64,000 nt of DNA from Caenibius sp. WL (GCF_019803445.1 NZ_CP081844.1:2368501-2432500), one strand, 5' to 3'. Positions 19,542 through 27,510 are shown, numbered from the stretch's first letter. Made by a program: numbers and translations. Notes: generated from the letters alone by a model not told the origin.

Positions 19542-19568
19542 AAAGGGCGCCCATTGGGCGCCCTTTTT
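19542..19568. terminator. Bidirectional rho-independent terminator
   Basis: An 11-bp perfect stem (AAAGGGCGCCC / GGGCGCCCTTT) with a three-base loop and T5 tail on the plus strand, A-run on the other side. It serves the peroxiredoxin gene and probably the convergent folE. Confidence 0.92.
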
Positions 19569-19594
19569 CTATCCGATACCGGCCGGCGAAACCG

Positions 19595-20203
19595 TCAGTA
19601 GCCCATCAGGCTCAGCGCTTCCTTGCGGCTGCGCTCGTCCTCCAGGAAAACGCCCATCATCTGGCTGGTCACCATGTTGACGCCGGGTGTGCGCACGCCG
19701 CGCGCGGTCATGCAGGCATGGCTCGCCTCGATCACCACCGCAACGCCCTTTGGCTTGAGATTGTCCCAGATGCACTGCGCGACCTCGGCCGTCAGCCGCT
19801 CCTGAATCTGCAGGCGCCGGGCATAGCCGTGAAGCACGCGGGCGAGCTTGGAAATGCCGACCACGTGATCCTTGGGCAGATAGGCGATCGCCGCCTTGCC
19901 GATGATCGGCGCCATGTGGTGTTCGCAATGCGACTGGAAGGGAATATCCTTCAACAGCACGACTTCGTCATAGCCGCCCACTTCCTCGAAAATGCGGGAA
20001 AGGTGGATGGACGGGTCTTCATCGTATCCGATGCAATATTCCTTCCACGCGCGGGCAACGCGCTTGGGGGTATCCTGCAGACCTTCGCGTTCAGGATTGT
20101 CCCCGGCCCAGCGGATCAGCGTGCGGATGGCGTCCTGCACCTCATCGGGAACAGGCGCCTTGCCCCGCAACTCATCATCATCCGGACCTGGCTGGCTGCT
20201 CAT
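19595..20203 (-). CDS. folE: GTP cyclohydrolase I
   Basis: Converts GTP to dihydroneopterin triphosphate, the entry to folate synthesis. The 202-aa product has the zinc ligands Cys93 and His96 in SHCEHHM and Cys164 in SHACMTARGV, plus QERLTAEVA and the C-terminal TSQMMGVFLED. The start ATG at 20203 was chosen because the family begins shortly before VPDEVQDAIRTLIRW; the frame remains open much further upstream without homology. It lies 125 bases after the HTH regulator gene on the same strand. Confidence 0.96.
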   Translation of the reverse strand: MSSQPGPDDDELRGKAPVPDEVQDAIRTLIRWAGDNPEREGLQDTPKRVARAWKEYCIGYDEDPSIHLSRIFEEVGGYDEVVLLKDIPFQSHCEHHMAPIIGKAAIAYLPKDHVVGISKLARVLHGYARRLQIQERLTAEVAQCIWDNLKPKGVAVVIEASHACMTARGVRTPGVNMVTSQMMGVFLEDERSRKEALSLMGY

Positions 20204-20328
20204 TCGGCTTTCCCCTTCTCGACCATCATTATCCGTCTTGCGGCCATGCAACCGCCGCGTGTGGAGCCCCTTAGCCATAACAGGCAAGGCTTGTCGACCT
20301 TGCGCAGCCCCCACGCACGGCCTGTCAT

Positions 20329-21105
20329 TCAGCTTTCCCAGTCGTCGGCCCCGGTCACCGCCTTGTTCAGCTTGACCAGATCGAGCGGACGCATGGCGCA
20401 GACCATGCCATACCATGTGCGGTTCAACAGCGCGGTATCGCGGTCCCGCTCGGCCAGGGCCTGCACATCGCGCCGGTGCTGCTCGATCAGTTCGGCCAGC
20501 ATCGCCGCGCCCGCGTCCGACAGCTTCATCACTTCGGAAGCATAGACCGTGTCCGCCGCGGCAAAATCGATGGCCAGAAACTGCGGCTTCATCCGCGCCT
20601 CGAACAGCGAACGCATGGGCGATTTGCGGAAGATCAGCGAACGGTCGACCAACGAGCGCACTCTGCCCCCCGGCAGACGGTCGATCAGGGCGAGCCGTTC
20701 CAGTTTCGCCAGCGCCATTTCCATCGCCTGCTCCGGAACGCCGAGATCGCGCGCGATTTCCACCGGGGGCGTGCCGCCGACAATCGTCATGAACAGGAAC
20801 GAGAGGAACACGTCGCTGGCCAGTTCGCGTTCCTGCGCCAGCGTCAGTTCCCGCGCCAGGCCGTGCTGCCCCTGCTCCGCCTCCCGCGCGAGATCGCCGA
20901 TGCCCATGCCGCATAGCCCGGCCAGACGTTCGATCTTGTCGAGCGTGAGGCCCTTGCCCGCCAGCCAGCGCTTCGCCGTCGCCTCGCTGATCGACAGCGC
21001 TTCGCCCAGGCGCCGCGCCGTCCACCCCGCCTGACGCAGTTCCCGCCGAAGGAGAGCCACCATGGCCGTACTGACAGATTCGTGCCGCATCGCGGCATAC
21101 AACAT
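20329..21105 (-). CDS. HTH regulator with uncharacterised C-terminal domain
   Basis: A 258-aa protein whose first 60 residues contain an XRE-like helix-turn-helix (RRLGEALSISEATAKRWLAGKGLTLDKIERLAGLCGM). Residues about 85-140 carry a second winged-helix-like segment (FLFMTIVGGTPPVEIARDLGVPEQAMEMALAKLERLALI). The remaining C-terminus is unfamiliar to me. Start codons at 21105, 21090 and 21063 are all possible, none with a good ribosome-binding site. It stands upstream of folE but an operon is not evident. Probably a DNA-binding regulator with an unknown ligand. Confidence 0.75.
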   Translation of the reverse strand: MLYAAMRHESVSTAMVALLRRELRQAGWTARRLGEALSISEATAKRWLAGKGLTLDKIERLAGLCGMGIGDLAREAEQGQHGLARELTLAQERELASDVFLSFLFMTIVGGTPPVEIARDLGVPEQAMEMALAKLERLALIDRLPGGRVRSLVDRSLIFRKSPMRSLFEARMKPQFLAIDFAAADTVYASEVMKLSDAGAAMLAELIEQHRRDVQALAERDRDTALLNRTWYGMVCAMRPLDLVKLNKAVTGADDWES

Positions 21106-21309
21106 GCGATACGACCCCGCTTGGCAAGTGGCATATCATTAAAAATTGCGCGATTTTGCTTGCCTTGCTGAAATGGCCCGGTCAAATTCCCCATTCGCGT
21201 AGCTGGCGATGGAATTGATTACGCAAATTGTATGCCACGGATTTTCACCAGTTTCAGTGCCTCCGCACAGGTAACACAGCCTTCCCCCGGCAGAGTTGAC
21301 GGCTAAGCG

Positions 21310-21771
21310 ATGGCGGAAGTCTTCATCGACGATCTCGATCGCCAGCTTATCGCGATTCTCGCCGGCGATGCGCGCGTTTCCAACCGCCGCATCGCGTCCG
21401 AACTCGGAGTCACCGAAGGCACCGTGCGTGGCCGGATCAAGCGGTTGCAGCAGGACAAGCTGATCAGCTTCACCGCGATCACCGGGCTCGAACTCGCGTC
21501 GAAATCGCGGCTGGGCAAGATTCGCGTTCAGGCGGAAGCCGTCCGCCAGCGCGAACTGGCCAATCTCATCGGGCAGATGTCGCCGGTCAACGCCGTGTTG
21601 CTGACGATGGGCTCGTTCAACATTCTGGCGATGTGCCTGTTCGAGGAACTGGACGAACTGGCCGATCTCGCGTCCAACCGCATTCTCGTGCTGCCGGGCG
21701 TGCATCATGTGGAAACCTCGGTCGCCGTGCGCCAGCTCAAGTACAACACGCTGGTCGCCAAGATCACCTGA
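21310..21771 (+). CDS. Lrp/AsnC family transcriptional regulator
   Basis: A 153-aa feast/famine-type regulator. The N-terminal winged helix (LDRQLIAILAGDARVSNRRIASELGVTEGTVRGRIKRL) is followed by a ligand-binding RAM domain. The RAM part ends with LPGVHHVETSVAVRQLKYNTLVAKIT. Members usually respond to amino acids and form octamers; the target genes are not apparent. The upstream neighbour is divergent and carries another HTH gene. Confidence 0.9.
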   Translation: MAEVFIDDLDRQLIAILAGDARVSNRRIASELGVTEGTVRGRIKRLQQDKLISFTAITGLELASKSRLGKIRVQAEAVRQRELANLIGQMSPVNAVLLTMGSFNILAMCLFEELDELADLASNRILVLPGVHHVETSVAVRQLKYNTLVAKIT

Positions 21772-21792
21772 GCGCGCGGCGCTGCGGCGCTG

Positions 21793-21996
21793 CTAAGTCC
21801 GGCCATTTCGTTGAAAGATATACCACATGCCGCGCGGGCCCGCACAAACGGAGAAATGGTAAGCCGCGTTGCGGAACACGTCGACGCTGTCGAAGCCGTG
21901 CGACTCCATCACAAACAGGATCGATTCGGCCGAGCGAACCGACACGGCTTGCGACTGCATCCTGTGATCTGACGGGACGATCTGGAACCGGGACAT
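21793..21996 (-). CDS. Small hypothetical protein
   Basis: A 67-aa ORF, convergent with the Lrp-type gene. It is polar to mixed with no signal peptide or membrane helix. Conserved-looking features are ESILFVMESHGFDSVDVFRNAAYHFSVC and a Gly-Pro-Arg-Gly turn followed by MWYIFQR. GGAG lies ten bases before the ATG. I do not recognise the family. Codon use fits the neighbours, which supports it being real. Confidence 0.55.
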   Translation of the reverse strand: MSRFQIVPSDHRMQSQAVSVRSAESILFVMESHGFDSVDVFRNAAYHFSVCAGPRGMWYIFQRNGRT

Positions 21997-22184
21997 GATA
22001 AATGCTCCGAATCAAGCGGGAGCACATATCGCATGCTGTCTCTCAGTCATCCGCTTGCCATGATGATTTCGGACGATGTGGCCAGCTTACGCCATTTCCC
22101 AATCCCCGGCGACGGCAACCTTCATAACAAATGTTAAGCACTGGGCCCGGGATCAGCTCGCCCGCGACGGGCCAAAGCCGGAAA

Positions 22185-22421
22185 TCACCCGCGCAAAAGA
22201 TCCGCAACAGACTTGCCGACGATCCGGGCCAATTGGGACATCTTGACGAGGCTCGGATTGGCGAGCCCCCGTTCCAGATGGGAGATATAAGTGCGATCCA
22301 GCCCGGCCAGCTGGCCGAGCCGCGCCTGGGTCAGGCTCGCTTCCCGCCTGGCCTCTCGCAGACGGCGAGCAAAAACCTGTAACTCGGTGGGTACGAGCTT
22401 GATCGTCTCGCGGTGCGGCAA
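22185..22421 (-). CDS. Small XRE-family HTH regulator
   Basis: A 78-aa protein that is little more than a Cro/CI-type helix-turn-helix: FARRLREARREASLTQARLGQLAGLDRTYISHLERGLANPSLVKMSQLARIVGKSVADLL. Such one-domain proteins are often autonomous repressors or components of restriction or toxin systems, but no such partner is adjacent. The flanking spacers (188 and 279 bases) hold no other gene that I can see. Confidence 0.85.
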   Translation of the reverse strand: MPHRETIKLVPTELQVFARRLREARREASLTQARLGQLAGLDRTYISHLERGLANPSLVKMSQLARIVGKSVADLLRG

Positions 22422-22646
22422 GTGAAACTCCGAATGCTGATGATTTCAATCGGTGCTGCACGTGACCCGTTCGGCAACCTGTTCGATATAGCAATCAAGC
22501 GCCTGATGAGAAACCCCGCATGTCCGCTTATCCGCAAGGATGCGCTGATCCGGGGGCGCGCTGGCAGCGTCGCGGGATGGTATCGCCAAAGTTTCGGGCA
22601 TCGGGCGCGCCATTGCCCCACGCGCCGTTTATCCGGTGCCTGAAAC

Positions 22647-22683
22647 GGCGAGAGGCGGCACCCTATTCGGAAGCCGCCTCGCC
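22647..22683 (-). terminator. Hairpin after tRNA-Arg
   Basis: An imperfect stem (GGCGAGAGGCGGC, 22647-22659, with GCCGCCTCGCC, 22673-22683; two-base bulge) lies 17 bases beyond the 3' end of the tRNA on the minus strand. The following tract is only weakly T-rich, so it is a possible terminator. Confidence 0.5.
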
Positions 22684-22700
22684 TAACCTCTTGAAAACCT

Positions 22701-22777
22701 TGGCGCGCCCGGAACGATTCGAACGTCCGACCCTCAGATTCGTAGTCTGATGCTCTATCCAGCTGAGCTACGGGCGC
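22701..22777 (-). tRNA. tRNA-Arg (anticodon ACG)
   Basis: A 77-base minus-strand sequence folds as a full cloverleaf. The acceptor stem is GCGCCCG/CGGGCGC with discriminator G and encoded CCA. The D-arm contains AGCTGGATAGAG. The anticodon stem CAGA/TCTG encloses loop CTACGAA with ACG at positions 34-36. The T-arm contains GTTCGAATC. A34 would be converted to inosine by TadA to read CGU, CGC and CGA. Confidence 0.97.
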
Positions 22778-22823
22778 GCTTGGTGAGGCGGCACATAAGG
22801 GGCAAGTTTGGGCTTGGCAATCC

Positions 22824-23258
22824 CTAAGACGAGAAGTTTTTCACCGCGAGGCAAGAAACCAGATCGATATCCAGCGGCGGCATCGGATATTCGCCGAATG
22901 CCGCCGGTTCAACCCACGCGAAAGAGCCCCCTTCCCGCGCTTCGGGTTCCCCGTGCCACGCCCCAGCCTCGTACAGCAGGATCAGGATTGCCCGGCCGCC
23001 GTTTGCGCCGCCGCCCGTTCCATCGCTTTCGGCCCCATCACTTTCGGCAAAGCCGGCCGGCGTCAGCGATTCCGCTTCCAGCACCAGCCCCAGTTCCTCC
23101 TCCAGTTCGCGCACCAGCGATTCGCGCGGGCTTTCGCCGGGTTCCACTTTGCCGCCGGGAAATTCCCACAGGCCGGCATGCGCTTTGCCCGGCGGGCGCC
23201 GTTGCAGGAGAACGCGCCCCGCCCGATCCCGAATCATCGCCGCGACGACGAGCAACAT
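22824..23258 (-). CDS. mutT: Nudix hydrolase, MutT-type 8-oxo-dGTP diphosphatase
   Basis: A 144-aa Nudix protein. The Nudix box is complete: GGKVEPGESPRESLVRELEEELG. The preceding LLQRRPPGKAHAGLWEFPGG matches MutT enzymes, which clear oxidised dGTP to prevent mutation. A Gly/Asp-rich insertion (roughly residues 85-100) is unusual. The ATG at 23258 has AGGA nine bases upstream; an upstream in-frame GTG at 23276 with AAAGGAG is an alternative start. Other Nudix substrates cannot be excluded. Confidence 0.88.
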   Translation of the reverse strand: MLLVVAAMIRDRAGRVLLQRRPPGKAHAGLWEFPGGKVEPGESPRESLVRELEEELGLVLEAESLTPAGFAESDGAESDGTGGGANGGRAILILLYEAGAWHGEPEAREGGSFAWVEPAAFGEYPMPPLDIDLVSCLAVKNFSS

Positions 23259-23371
23259 GGCCGCATTCCTTTCCACTCTCTCTCCTTTCGGAAACACTTC
23301 GTTAGGATATTTCCCTGCATAAGCGCATTTGGCCGACAGGCCATCGGGGACACAGGCCGAGGGGGCTCGCC

Positions 23372-23551
23372 GTGAAACAGTGCAAGGGGCTTACACGCCT
23401 GCTCCGCGATAGCGCGGGGGCTGCGGCCGTTGAATACGGCCTGATCCTGGCCCTGATCGTTCTCGCCATCATGACTTCCGTCCAATTCACCGCAACACAA
23501 GCTCTTGCGCTGTGGGAGAAAGTCAAAATGGCCGCCGACGCTGTAATGTAA
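23372..23551 (+). CDS. Flp/Fap-type pilin, short
   Basis: A 59-aa ORF starting at GTG with GAGGGGG six bases upstream. The prepilin signature is clear: a short charged leader, Gly16, then AAAVEYGLILALIVLAIM. The invariant Glu is at +5 after the expected prepilin-peptidase cut, and Tyr follows. The processed peptide is an Flp-type type IVb pilin subunit or pseudopilin. It lacks the usual Ala-rich extension of the second pilin gene 114 bases downstream. No tad assembly genes are in the window. Confidence 0.8.
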   Translation: MKQCKGLTRLLRDSAGAAAVEYGLILALIVLAIMTSVQFTATQALALWEKVKMAADAVM

Positions 23552-23665
23552 TGAACAGATTTCCTGCCATGGTTAGGAATTTATCAACGAGTTCCCGGCA
23601 AATACGCCTTTGTTCGATCCGATAGTGGAAAGAGCCGGGGAACTAAAACCCACAAGGAGACGACA

Positions 23666-23887
23666 ATGAAATTCTTCCAGAGCGTGCTGCGCGATGAATC
23701 GGGCGCAACGGCTATCGAATATGGTCTGATTGCAGCCCTCGTCGCGGTTGCCGCGATCGCAGCGATGAGCTTCCTGGGCGGCGAACTCACGAACCTCTTC
23801 AACGGGGTTGGCAACGAGCTTTCGGATGCTACCACAAACCTCGACACCTCTGCGGGTACGACCACGGGTACGACCACGGGCGGCTGA
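23666..23887 (+). CDS. Flp family type IVb pilin
   Basis: A 73-aa prepilin: leader MKFFQSVLRDESG, then ATAIEYGLIAALVAVAAIAAM with Glu at +5. This is the canonical Flp pattern for tight-adherence pili. The C-terminus is Thr/Gly-rich and made of a short tandem repeat (two copies of a 12-base unit encoding GTTT). AAGGAG lies six bases before the ATG. A terminator follows directly, so it is probably transcribed at high level on its own or with the shorter pilin gene upstream. Confidence 0.92.
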   Translation: MKFFQSVLRDESGATAIEYGLIAALVAVAAIAAMSFLGGELTNLFNGVGNELSDATTNLDTSAGTTTGTTTGG

Positions 23888-23908
23888 TCTAGCACCTTAT
23901 ACCAGACG

Positions 23909-23937
23909 AAGGCGGCGGGGAAACCTGCCGCCTTTTT
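23909..23937 (+). terminator. Rho-independent terminator of the pilin genes
   Basis: Stem AAGGCGGC/GCCGCCTT with a ten-base loop and a T5 run, 22 bases after the Flp pilin stop codon. Confidence 0.88.
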
Positions 23938-24123
23938 CGTTGGCGATCCTGGCGTTTGCCAACGCTCTAGCTATTCGACCCTGAGCCGCAGCGTGTCCTG
24001 AGCGCTTGGCTGCACGCAATCTGGCTGCAACCGTGGAACAGCACCCCTGCGCGGAGATGCCGAAACGATGACCGGGGAAGCAAAGCACTCCAGCAAACCT
24101 TTTTCCTACATGCCCAAAATCTG

Positions 24124-24157
24124 CCTTATCCTGCCGGATGACACAGCGCAGACATCC
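24124..24157 (+). repeat. Shared spacer repeat block B, copy 1
   Basis: A 34-base sequence containing TTATCCTG and GATGACACAGCGCAGACATCC. It recurs on the opposite strand at 56375-56409 with about two to three differences. No coding role is apparent. Confidence 0.75.
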
Positions 24158-24273
24158 GTCCGCCCACTCCCGGTCCTTCGTTCCCGGACTGATGCGAGCC
24201 CCGCGCGGAATGGCAAACGAAGGATGCCATGTTCGCATCCCACCCGTTCACGCTCCACCCGTCCACTCCTCCT

Positions 24274-24382
24274 CCGCTCAGCCTGAGCTTGTCGAAGGCC
24301 GCGCGCGGAAGGTGTGCTGGAAACTGCTTGGAGTGCGGGGCTATCGTTTGCCCACGTCCTTCGACAGGCTCAGGACGAACGG
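24274..24382. repeat. Palindromic intergenic element A, copy 1
   Basis: Inverted arms of 25 bases (24274-24298 and 24358-24382; about 22 matching) with core CCTTCGACARGCTCAGG enclose a 59-base centre. Arms and centre resemble the copies at 24707 and 56514. The arrangement is that of a REP-like or miniature inverted element. Confidence 0.85.
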
Positions 24383-24417
24383 ATGGGATATTGGCCGGAC
24401 GGACGAGACGCACGGTA

Positions 24418-24444
24418 ACATGATACCGGCACGAAAAGTCACAC
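24418..24444 (+). repeat. Shared spacer repeat block C, copy 1
   Basis: A 27-base block containing ATGATACCGGCACGAAAAG and ending GTCACAC. The same sequence with two changes is found on the opposite strand at 56291-56315. Confidence 0.75.
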
Positions 24445-24617
24445 CCGATGCCCTGCCCACACCCGCTTTCGAAGGGGCCGCTGCGCACGCGGATGGGTCC
24501 GCGTGCCTGGCCGGGGGCAGCCGCAGGCCCAGCGATAGCGCGCTGTTACGGCTTCCACCGCAGGATGACCGGGTCTCGCGCGGGCATGAGTGGAGGCTGC
24601 GGGGATGAGCGGACAAT

Positions 24618-24647
24618 GCGCGCACTTTCAGGCCGCTTTGTGTCAAC
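24618..24647 (+). repeat. Shared spacer repeat block D, copy 1
   Basis: A 30-base block beginning GCGCGCACTTTC and ending TGTGTCAAC; 26 of 30 bases match the reverse complement of 56125-56154. Confidence 0.7.
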
Positions 24648-24706
24648 CTGTGGGATAGGCATGGCATATTCGCATCCCAACCCGCTCAACCACCCGTTCA
24701 CTCCCT

Positions 24707-24815
24707 CCGCTCAGCCTGAGCCTGTCGAAGGCTGCGCGCGGAAGGTGGACTGGAAGTCTGTCAGAGTGTGGGGCTGCCGTTTGTCCGCAGCCTTCGACAG
24801 GCTCAGGCCGAGCGG
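24707..24815. repeat. Palindromic intergenic element A, copy 2
   Basis: Arms of 30 bases (24707-24736 and 24786-24815) match at 29 positions as an inverted repeat, enclosing 49 bases. The centre resembles copy 1 closely. The DNA just upstream (from about 24660) also resembles that upstream of copy 1, so a local duplication is likely. Confidence 0.88.
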
Positions 24816-24938
24816 ATACTGTGCCAGAGGGGCGTGCGAAATCATGCACAGGGCCAAGATCGAGCGGAATTGCGCCCAAGGCCGGGTGCCAGACGGAAAC
24901 GCCCTAAAGGGGCCAGACGCCTCGTACCGCCCCGCCCC

Positions 24939-26426
24939 TCAACTGGCCGCTTTGACGACGATCTTGACTTTCTCGCCCGCGGTCAGCCGGTCGCTGGCGT
25001 TCAAGCCGTTCAGCACCCGGAAACGGGCTTCGCGCGCATCGTCGAACGCCATGCGTGCGGCGAGCGAGGCCACGGTGTCGCCCGGCTTCACTGTCACCAC
25101 TTCCACCCGGCGCGGTTTGATCGCCGATGCCTCGCTCGCGCTGAGGCGGCGCATCGAGCGGTACATGCTGTTGAGCGAACCCGATTGCCCCGCCGCCGTG
25201 ATCGCGGCGAAATGGAACGCGCGGTTCTGCGCGAATTCATAGGCGAAAACCACCACGTCCACCTGCCCGCTGCTGGTGTTCGCCCGCGCGACGCCATAGG
25301 CCGCCGGAATGCCGTTCACCGTCGTCCGCTCGATCGTGCTGGGCGCCAGCGTCTGCCCCTGCCCGACCAGCGCGTTGAACGCGGTGCGGATGTAGCTTTC
25401 GAGATTGCCGCTGTACGCCGCGGCGGTGAGCTGCGCCCGGCCGCTCTGCCCGTTGATCGACACGGCGCGCGCGCCGTTGACGAGGTAGAAGCCCTGCGGT
25501 GCTTCGAAGGAAAGGCGGAATTCGGGGTGCAGGAACCTGCGGCCTTCAATCACCCCCTGCTTCGGATCGTCGCCATACATGATGCCGTTGATCCGGGTGA
25601 GGAACAGATCTTCGTTCGTCTTGCCGGTCGCGGCGGCGCCCGCCTTGGCATAGGCGGTCTGCACGCGCGAGGCGGGATCGGGGTGGGTGGACGCCCATTC
25701 CGGCACGCCCGAAGCCTTGCCCTGCAACTGGGCATCCAGCGCATTCTGCGCGGCAAGGCTTTCCAGCACATGCCCCATCGCCCGGGGATTGTACCCGGCC
25801 CGGGCAAGGTATTCGATGCCGAGATCGTCGGCCTGCAATTCCTGCCCGCGCGAATAGCGCAACGTCGCCAGTTGCGGTGCGGTGGTCGCGATTTCCTTGC
25901 CGATCTGGCCCAGCGCGCTGTCACCGAACACCACGCCCGACAGCACCTGGCCGAGCACGCCGAGCAGCGCATTCTGCTGCGCCGCGGCCTGGCGGCGGGC
26001 GGAATGCCGCGCGGCGACATGGCCGACCTCGTGCCCCATCACACCGGCCAGTTCGGCTTCGTTGTTCATCAGCGCCACAAGCTGGCGGGTGACGTAGACA
26101 TAGCCGCCGGGAATCGCGAAAGCGTTGTTCACCGAGGAATTGAGCAGCGTGACGGTAAAATCGCCCGGCGCGCTGCTGAGGCCGGAATGCACCGCGACAT
26201 TGCGCGTCACGCTCGCCACATAGTCCGCGCGGGGCCCGGTTTCGGCGCCGCCGAATTCCGCCACCAGTTCGGGATGGGCCTTGGCGCCCTCCTGCCGTTC
26301 CATCGCGCTCAGCGGCGTGCCGGTGGACGCAATTTCCCCGCCCATGCACCCGCTCAGCGTGAGCGGAAACAGAGCGCAGGTGGAAATCAGGGCGAGCCGT
26401 TTGCCCAAAACCGCCGCGAACCGCAT
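24939..26426 (-). CDS. M48-family metalloprotease lipoprotein with LysM-like C-terminus
   Basis: A 495-aa envelope protease. The N-terminus is a lipoprotein signal with lipobox LSGC (Cys27). The zinc site HEVGH is at residues 132-136 in GVMGHEVGHVAARHSARR, with the third-ligand region ELQADDLGIEYLARAGY following. The C-terminal 50 residues (VKPGDTVASLAARM, RVLNGLNASDRLTAGEKVKIV) look like a LysM peptidoglycan-binding module. It resembles the BepA/LoiP type of quality-control proteases for the outer membrane. The start at 26426 has GGAGGAGG seven bases upstream. Precise substrate unknown. Confidence 0.9.
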   Translation of the reverse strand: MRFAAVLGKRLALISTCALFPLTLSGCMGGEIASTGTPLSAMERQEGAKAHPELVAEFGGAETGPRADYVASVTRNVAVHSGLSSAPGDFTVTLLNSSVNNAFAIPGGYVYVTRQLVALMNNEAELAGVMGHEVGHVAARHSARRQAAAQQNALLGVLGQVLSGVVFGDSALGQIGKEIATTAPQLATLRYSRGQELQADDLGIEYLARAGYNPRAMGHVLESLAAQNALDAQLQGKASGVPEWASTHPDPASRVQTAYAKAGAAATGKTNEDLFLTRINGIMYGDDPKQGVIEGRRFLHPEFRLSFEAPQGFYLVNGARAVSINGQSGRAQLTAAAYSGNLESYIRTAFNALVGQGQTLAPSTIERTTVNGIPAAYGVARANTSSGQVDVVVFAYEFAQNRAFHFAAITAAGQSGSLNSMYRSMRRLSASEASAIKPRRVEVVTVKPGDTVASLAARMAFDDAREARFRVLNGLNASDRLTAGEKVKIVVKAAS

Positions 26427-26535
26427 GTGCAAGCCTCCTCCAAGCATGGCGCGCCCTTTCCATGGCGCCGTCATTGTCTGCGGCCGATCCGGAACTGGCG
26501 CAACCCATCCGCCGATGAGCTGCCGAATCGCCCGG

Positions 26536-27501
26536 CTATTTCGTTTTCCGCTCCACACCCGCGCCAATGCCGAGGAAGCGATCTTCGCGCATGCGTTGCA
26601 GCGCGCCACGATCCATCGCCACCAGCGTGTCCAGTTCTTCGGCAATCGCATCGCGCAGCGTCAGCGCGGCGGCGCGCGGATCGCGATGCGCCCCCCCCAC
26701 CGGTTCCGGCACGATCCGGTCGATCACGCCGAGCTTGAGCAGATCGCGCGCGGTCACTTTCATCGCTTCGGCCGCTTCGGGCGCTTTTTCCGCCGTGCGC
26801 CAGAGAATCGAGGCACAGCCTTCGGGCGAGATCACCGAATAGACGGCATGTTCCATCATCAGCACGCGTTCGGCGCTGGCCAGCGCGACCGCCCCGCCGG
26901 AACCGCCTTCGCCCACGATCGTCGCCACCATCGGCACGTCCAGCGCGAGGCACGCCTCGGTCGAGCGGGCAATCGCTTCGGCCTGGCCGCGTTCTTCCGC
27001 TTCCACGCCCGGGAACGCGCCCGAAGTATCCACAAGAGTGACGACCGGAAGGCCGAAACGGCTGGCCATTTCCATCAGCCGGATCGCCTTGCGATAGCCT
27101 TCCGGTTTGCCCATCCCGAAATTGTGGCGCAGGCGGCTTTCGGTATCGTGCCCTTTTTCGTGGCCGATCAACATGATTCGCCGATCGCCCAGGCGGGCGA
27201 AGCCGCCGACGATCGCTTCATCCTCGCCATAGTAGCGGTCCCCGCCCAGAGGGATGAAATCCTCGAAGGCATAGGCCACGAAATCGCGGAAATGCGGGCG
27301 CATCGGGTGGCGTGCAACCTGCGTTTTCTGCCACGGTGTCAACGAACCGTAGATGCTGGCGAGCAGATCGGCGCTTTTGCCTTCGAGCCGTTCCAGTTCA
27401 CTGCTGATATCGACATCGTCGCCTTCGGCCGCTGCACGCAGTTCGGTAATGCGCGATTCCAGCGCGGCGACCGGTTTTTCGAATTCGAGATAGGAGATCA
27501 T
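26536..27501 (-). CDS. accA: Acetyl-CoA carboxylase carboxyltransferase subunit alpha
   Basis: Together with AccD it transfers the carboxyl group from biotin to acetyl-CoA, making malonyl-CoA for fatty acids. The 321-aa protein has the expected length. Visible family blocks are LTPWQKTQVARHPMRPHF, HEKGHDTESR, NFGMGKPEGYRKA, TLVDTSGAFPGVEAEERGQAEAIARS, and GEGGSGGAVALASAERVLMMEHAVYSVISPEGCASILW. It follows xerD on the same strand with only nine bases between. Confidence 0.97.
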   Translation of the reverse strand: MISYLEFEKPVAALESRITELRAAAEGDDVDISSELERLEGKSADLLASIYGSLTPWQKTQVARHPMRPHFRDFVAYAFEDFIPLGGDRYYGEDEAIVGGFARLGDRRIMLIGHEKGHDTESRLRHNFGMGKPEGYRKAIRLMEMASRFGLPVVTLVDTSGAFPGVEAEERGQAEAIARSTEACLALDVPMVATIVGEGGSGGAVALASAERVLMMEHAVYSVISPEGCASILWRTAEKAPEAAEAMKVTARDLLKLGVIDRIVPEPVGGAHRDPRAAALTLRDAIAEELDTLVAMDRGALQRMREDRFLGIGAGVERKTK

Positions 27502-27510
27502 CGTATTGCG

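Larger units (their letters stand above)
23938..24938. other. One-kilobase non-coding, repeat-rich spacer
   Basis: No convincing gene was found between the pilin terminator and the M48 protease gene; open frames here have no domain or start-site support. The stretch holds two copies of an approximately 110-base palindromic element (24274-24382 and 24707-24815) and three further blocks that recur, inverted, near 56.1-56.4 kb. Composition is close to the neighbours. Confidence 0.75.

Noticed and set aside
22701-22777. Integration hotspot at tRNA-Arg
   Set aside because: tRNA genes often host islands, but no repeated 3' end, integrase or foreign-looking DNA is adjacent.
24448-26738. Open frames crossing the 24-kb repeats into the M48 protease
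   Set aside because: They run through palindromic repeats or antisense to the protease and show no protein family.
26536-27501. Propionyl-CoA carboxyltransferase beta
   Set aside because: The protein has the length and motifs of AccA alpha; the propionyl-CoA beta subunit is clearly the gene at 39.1-40.6 kb.
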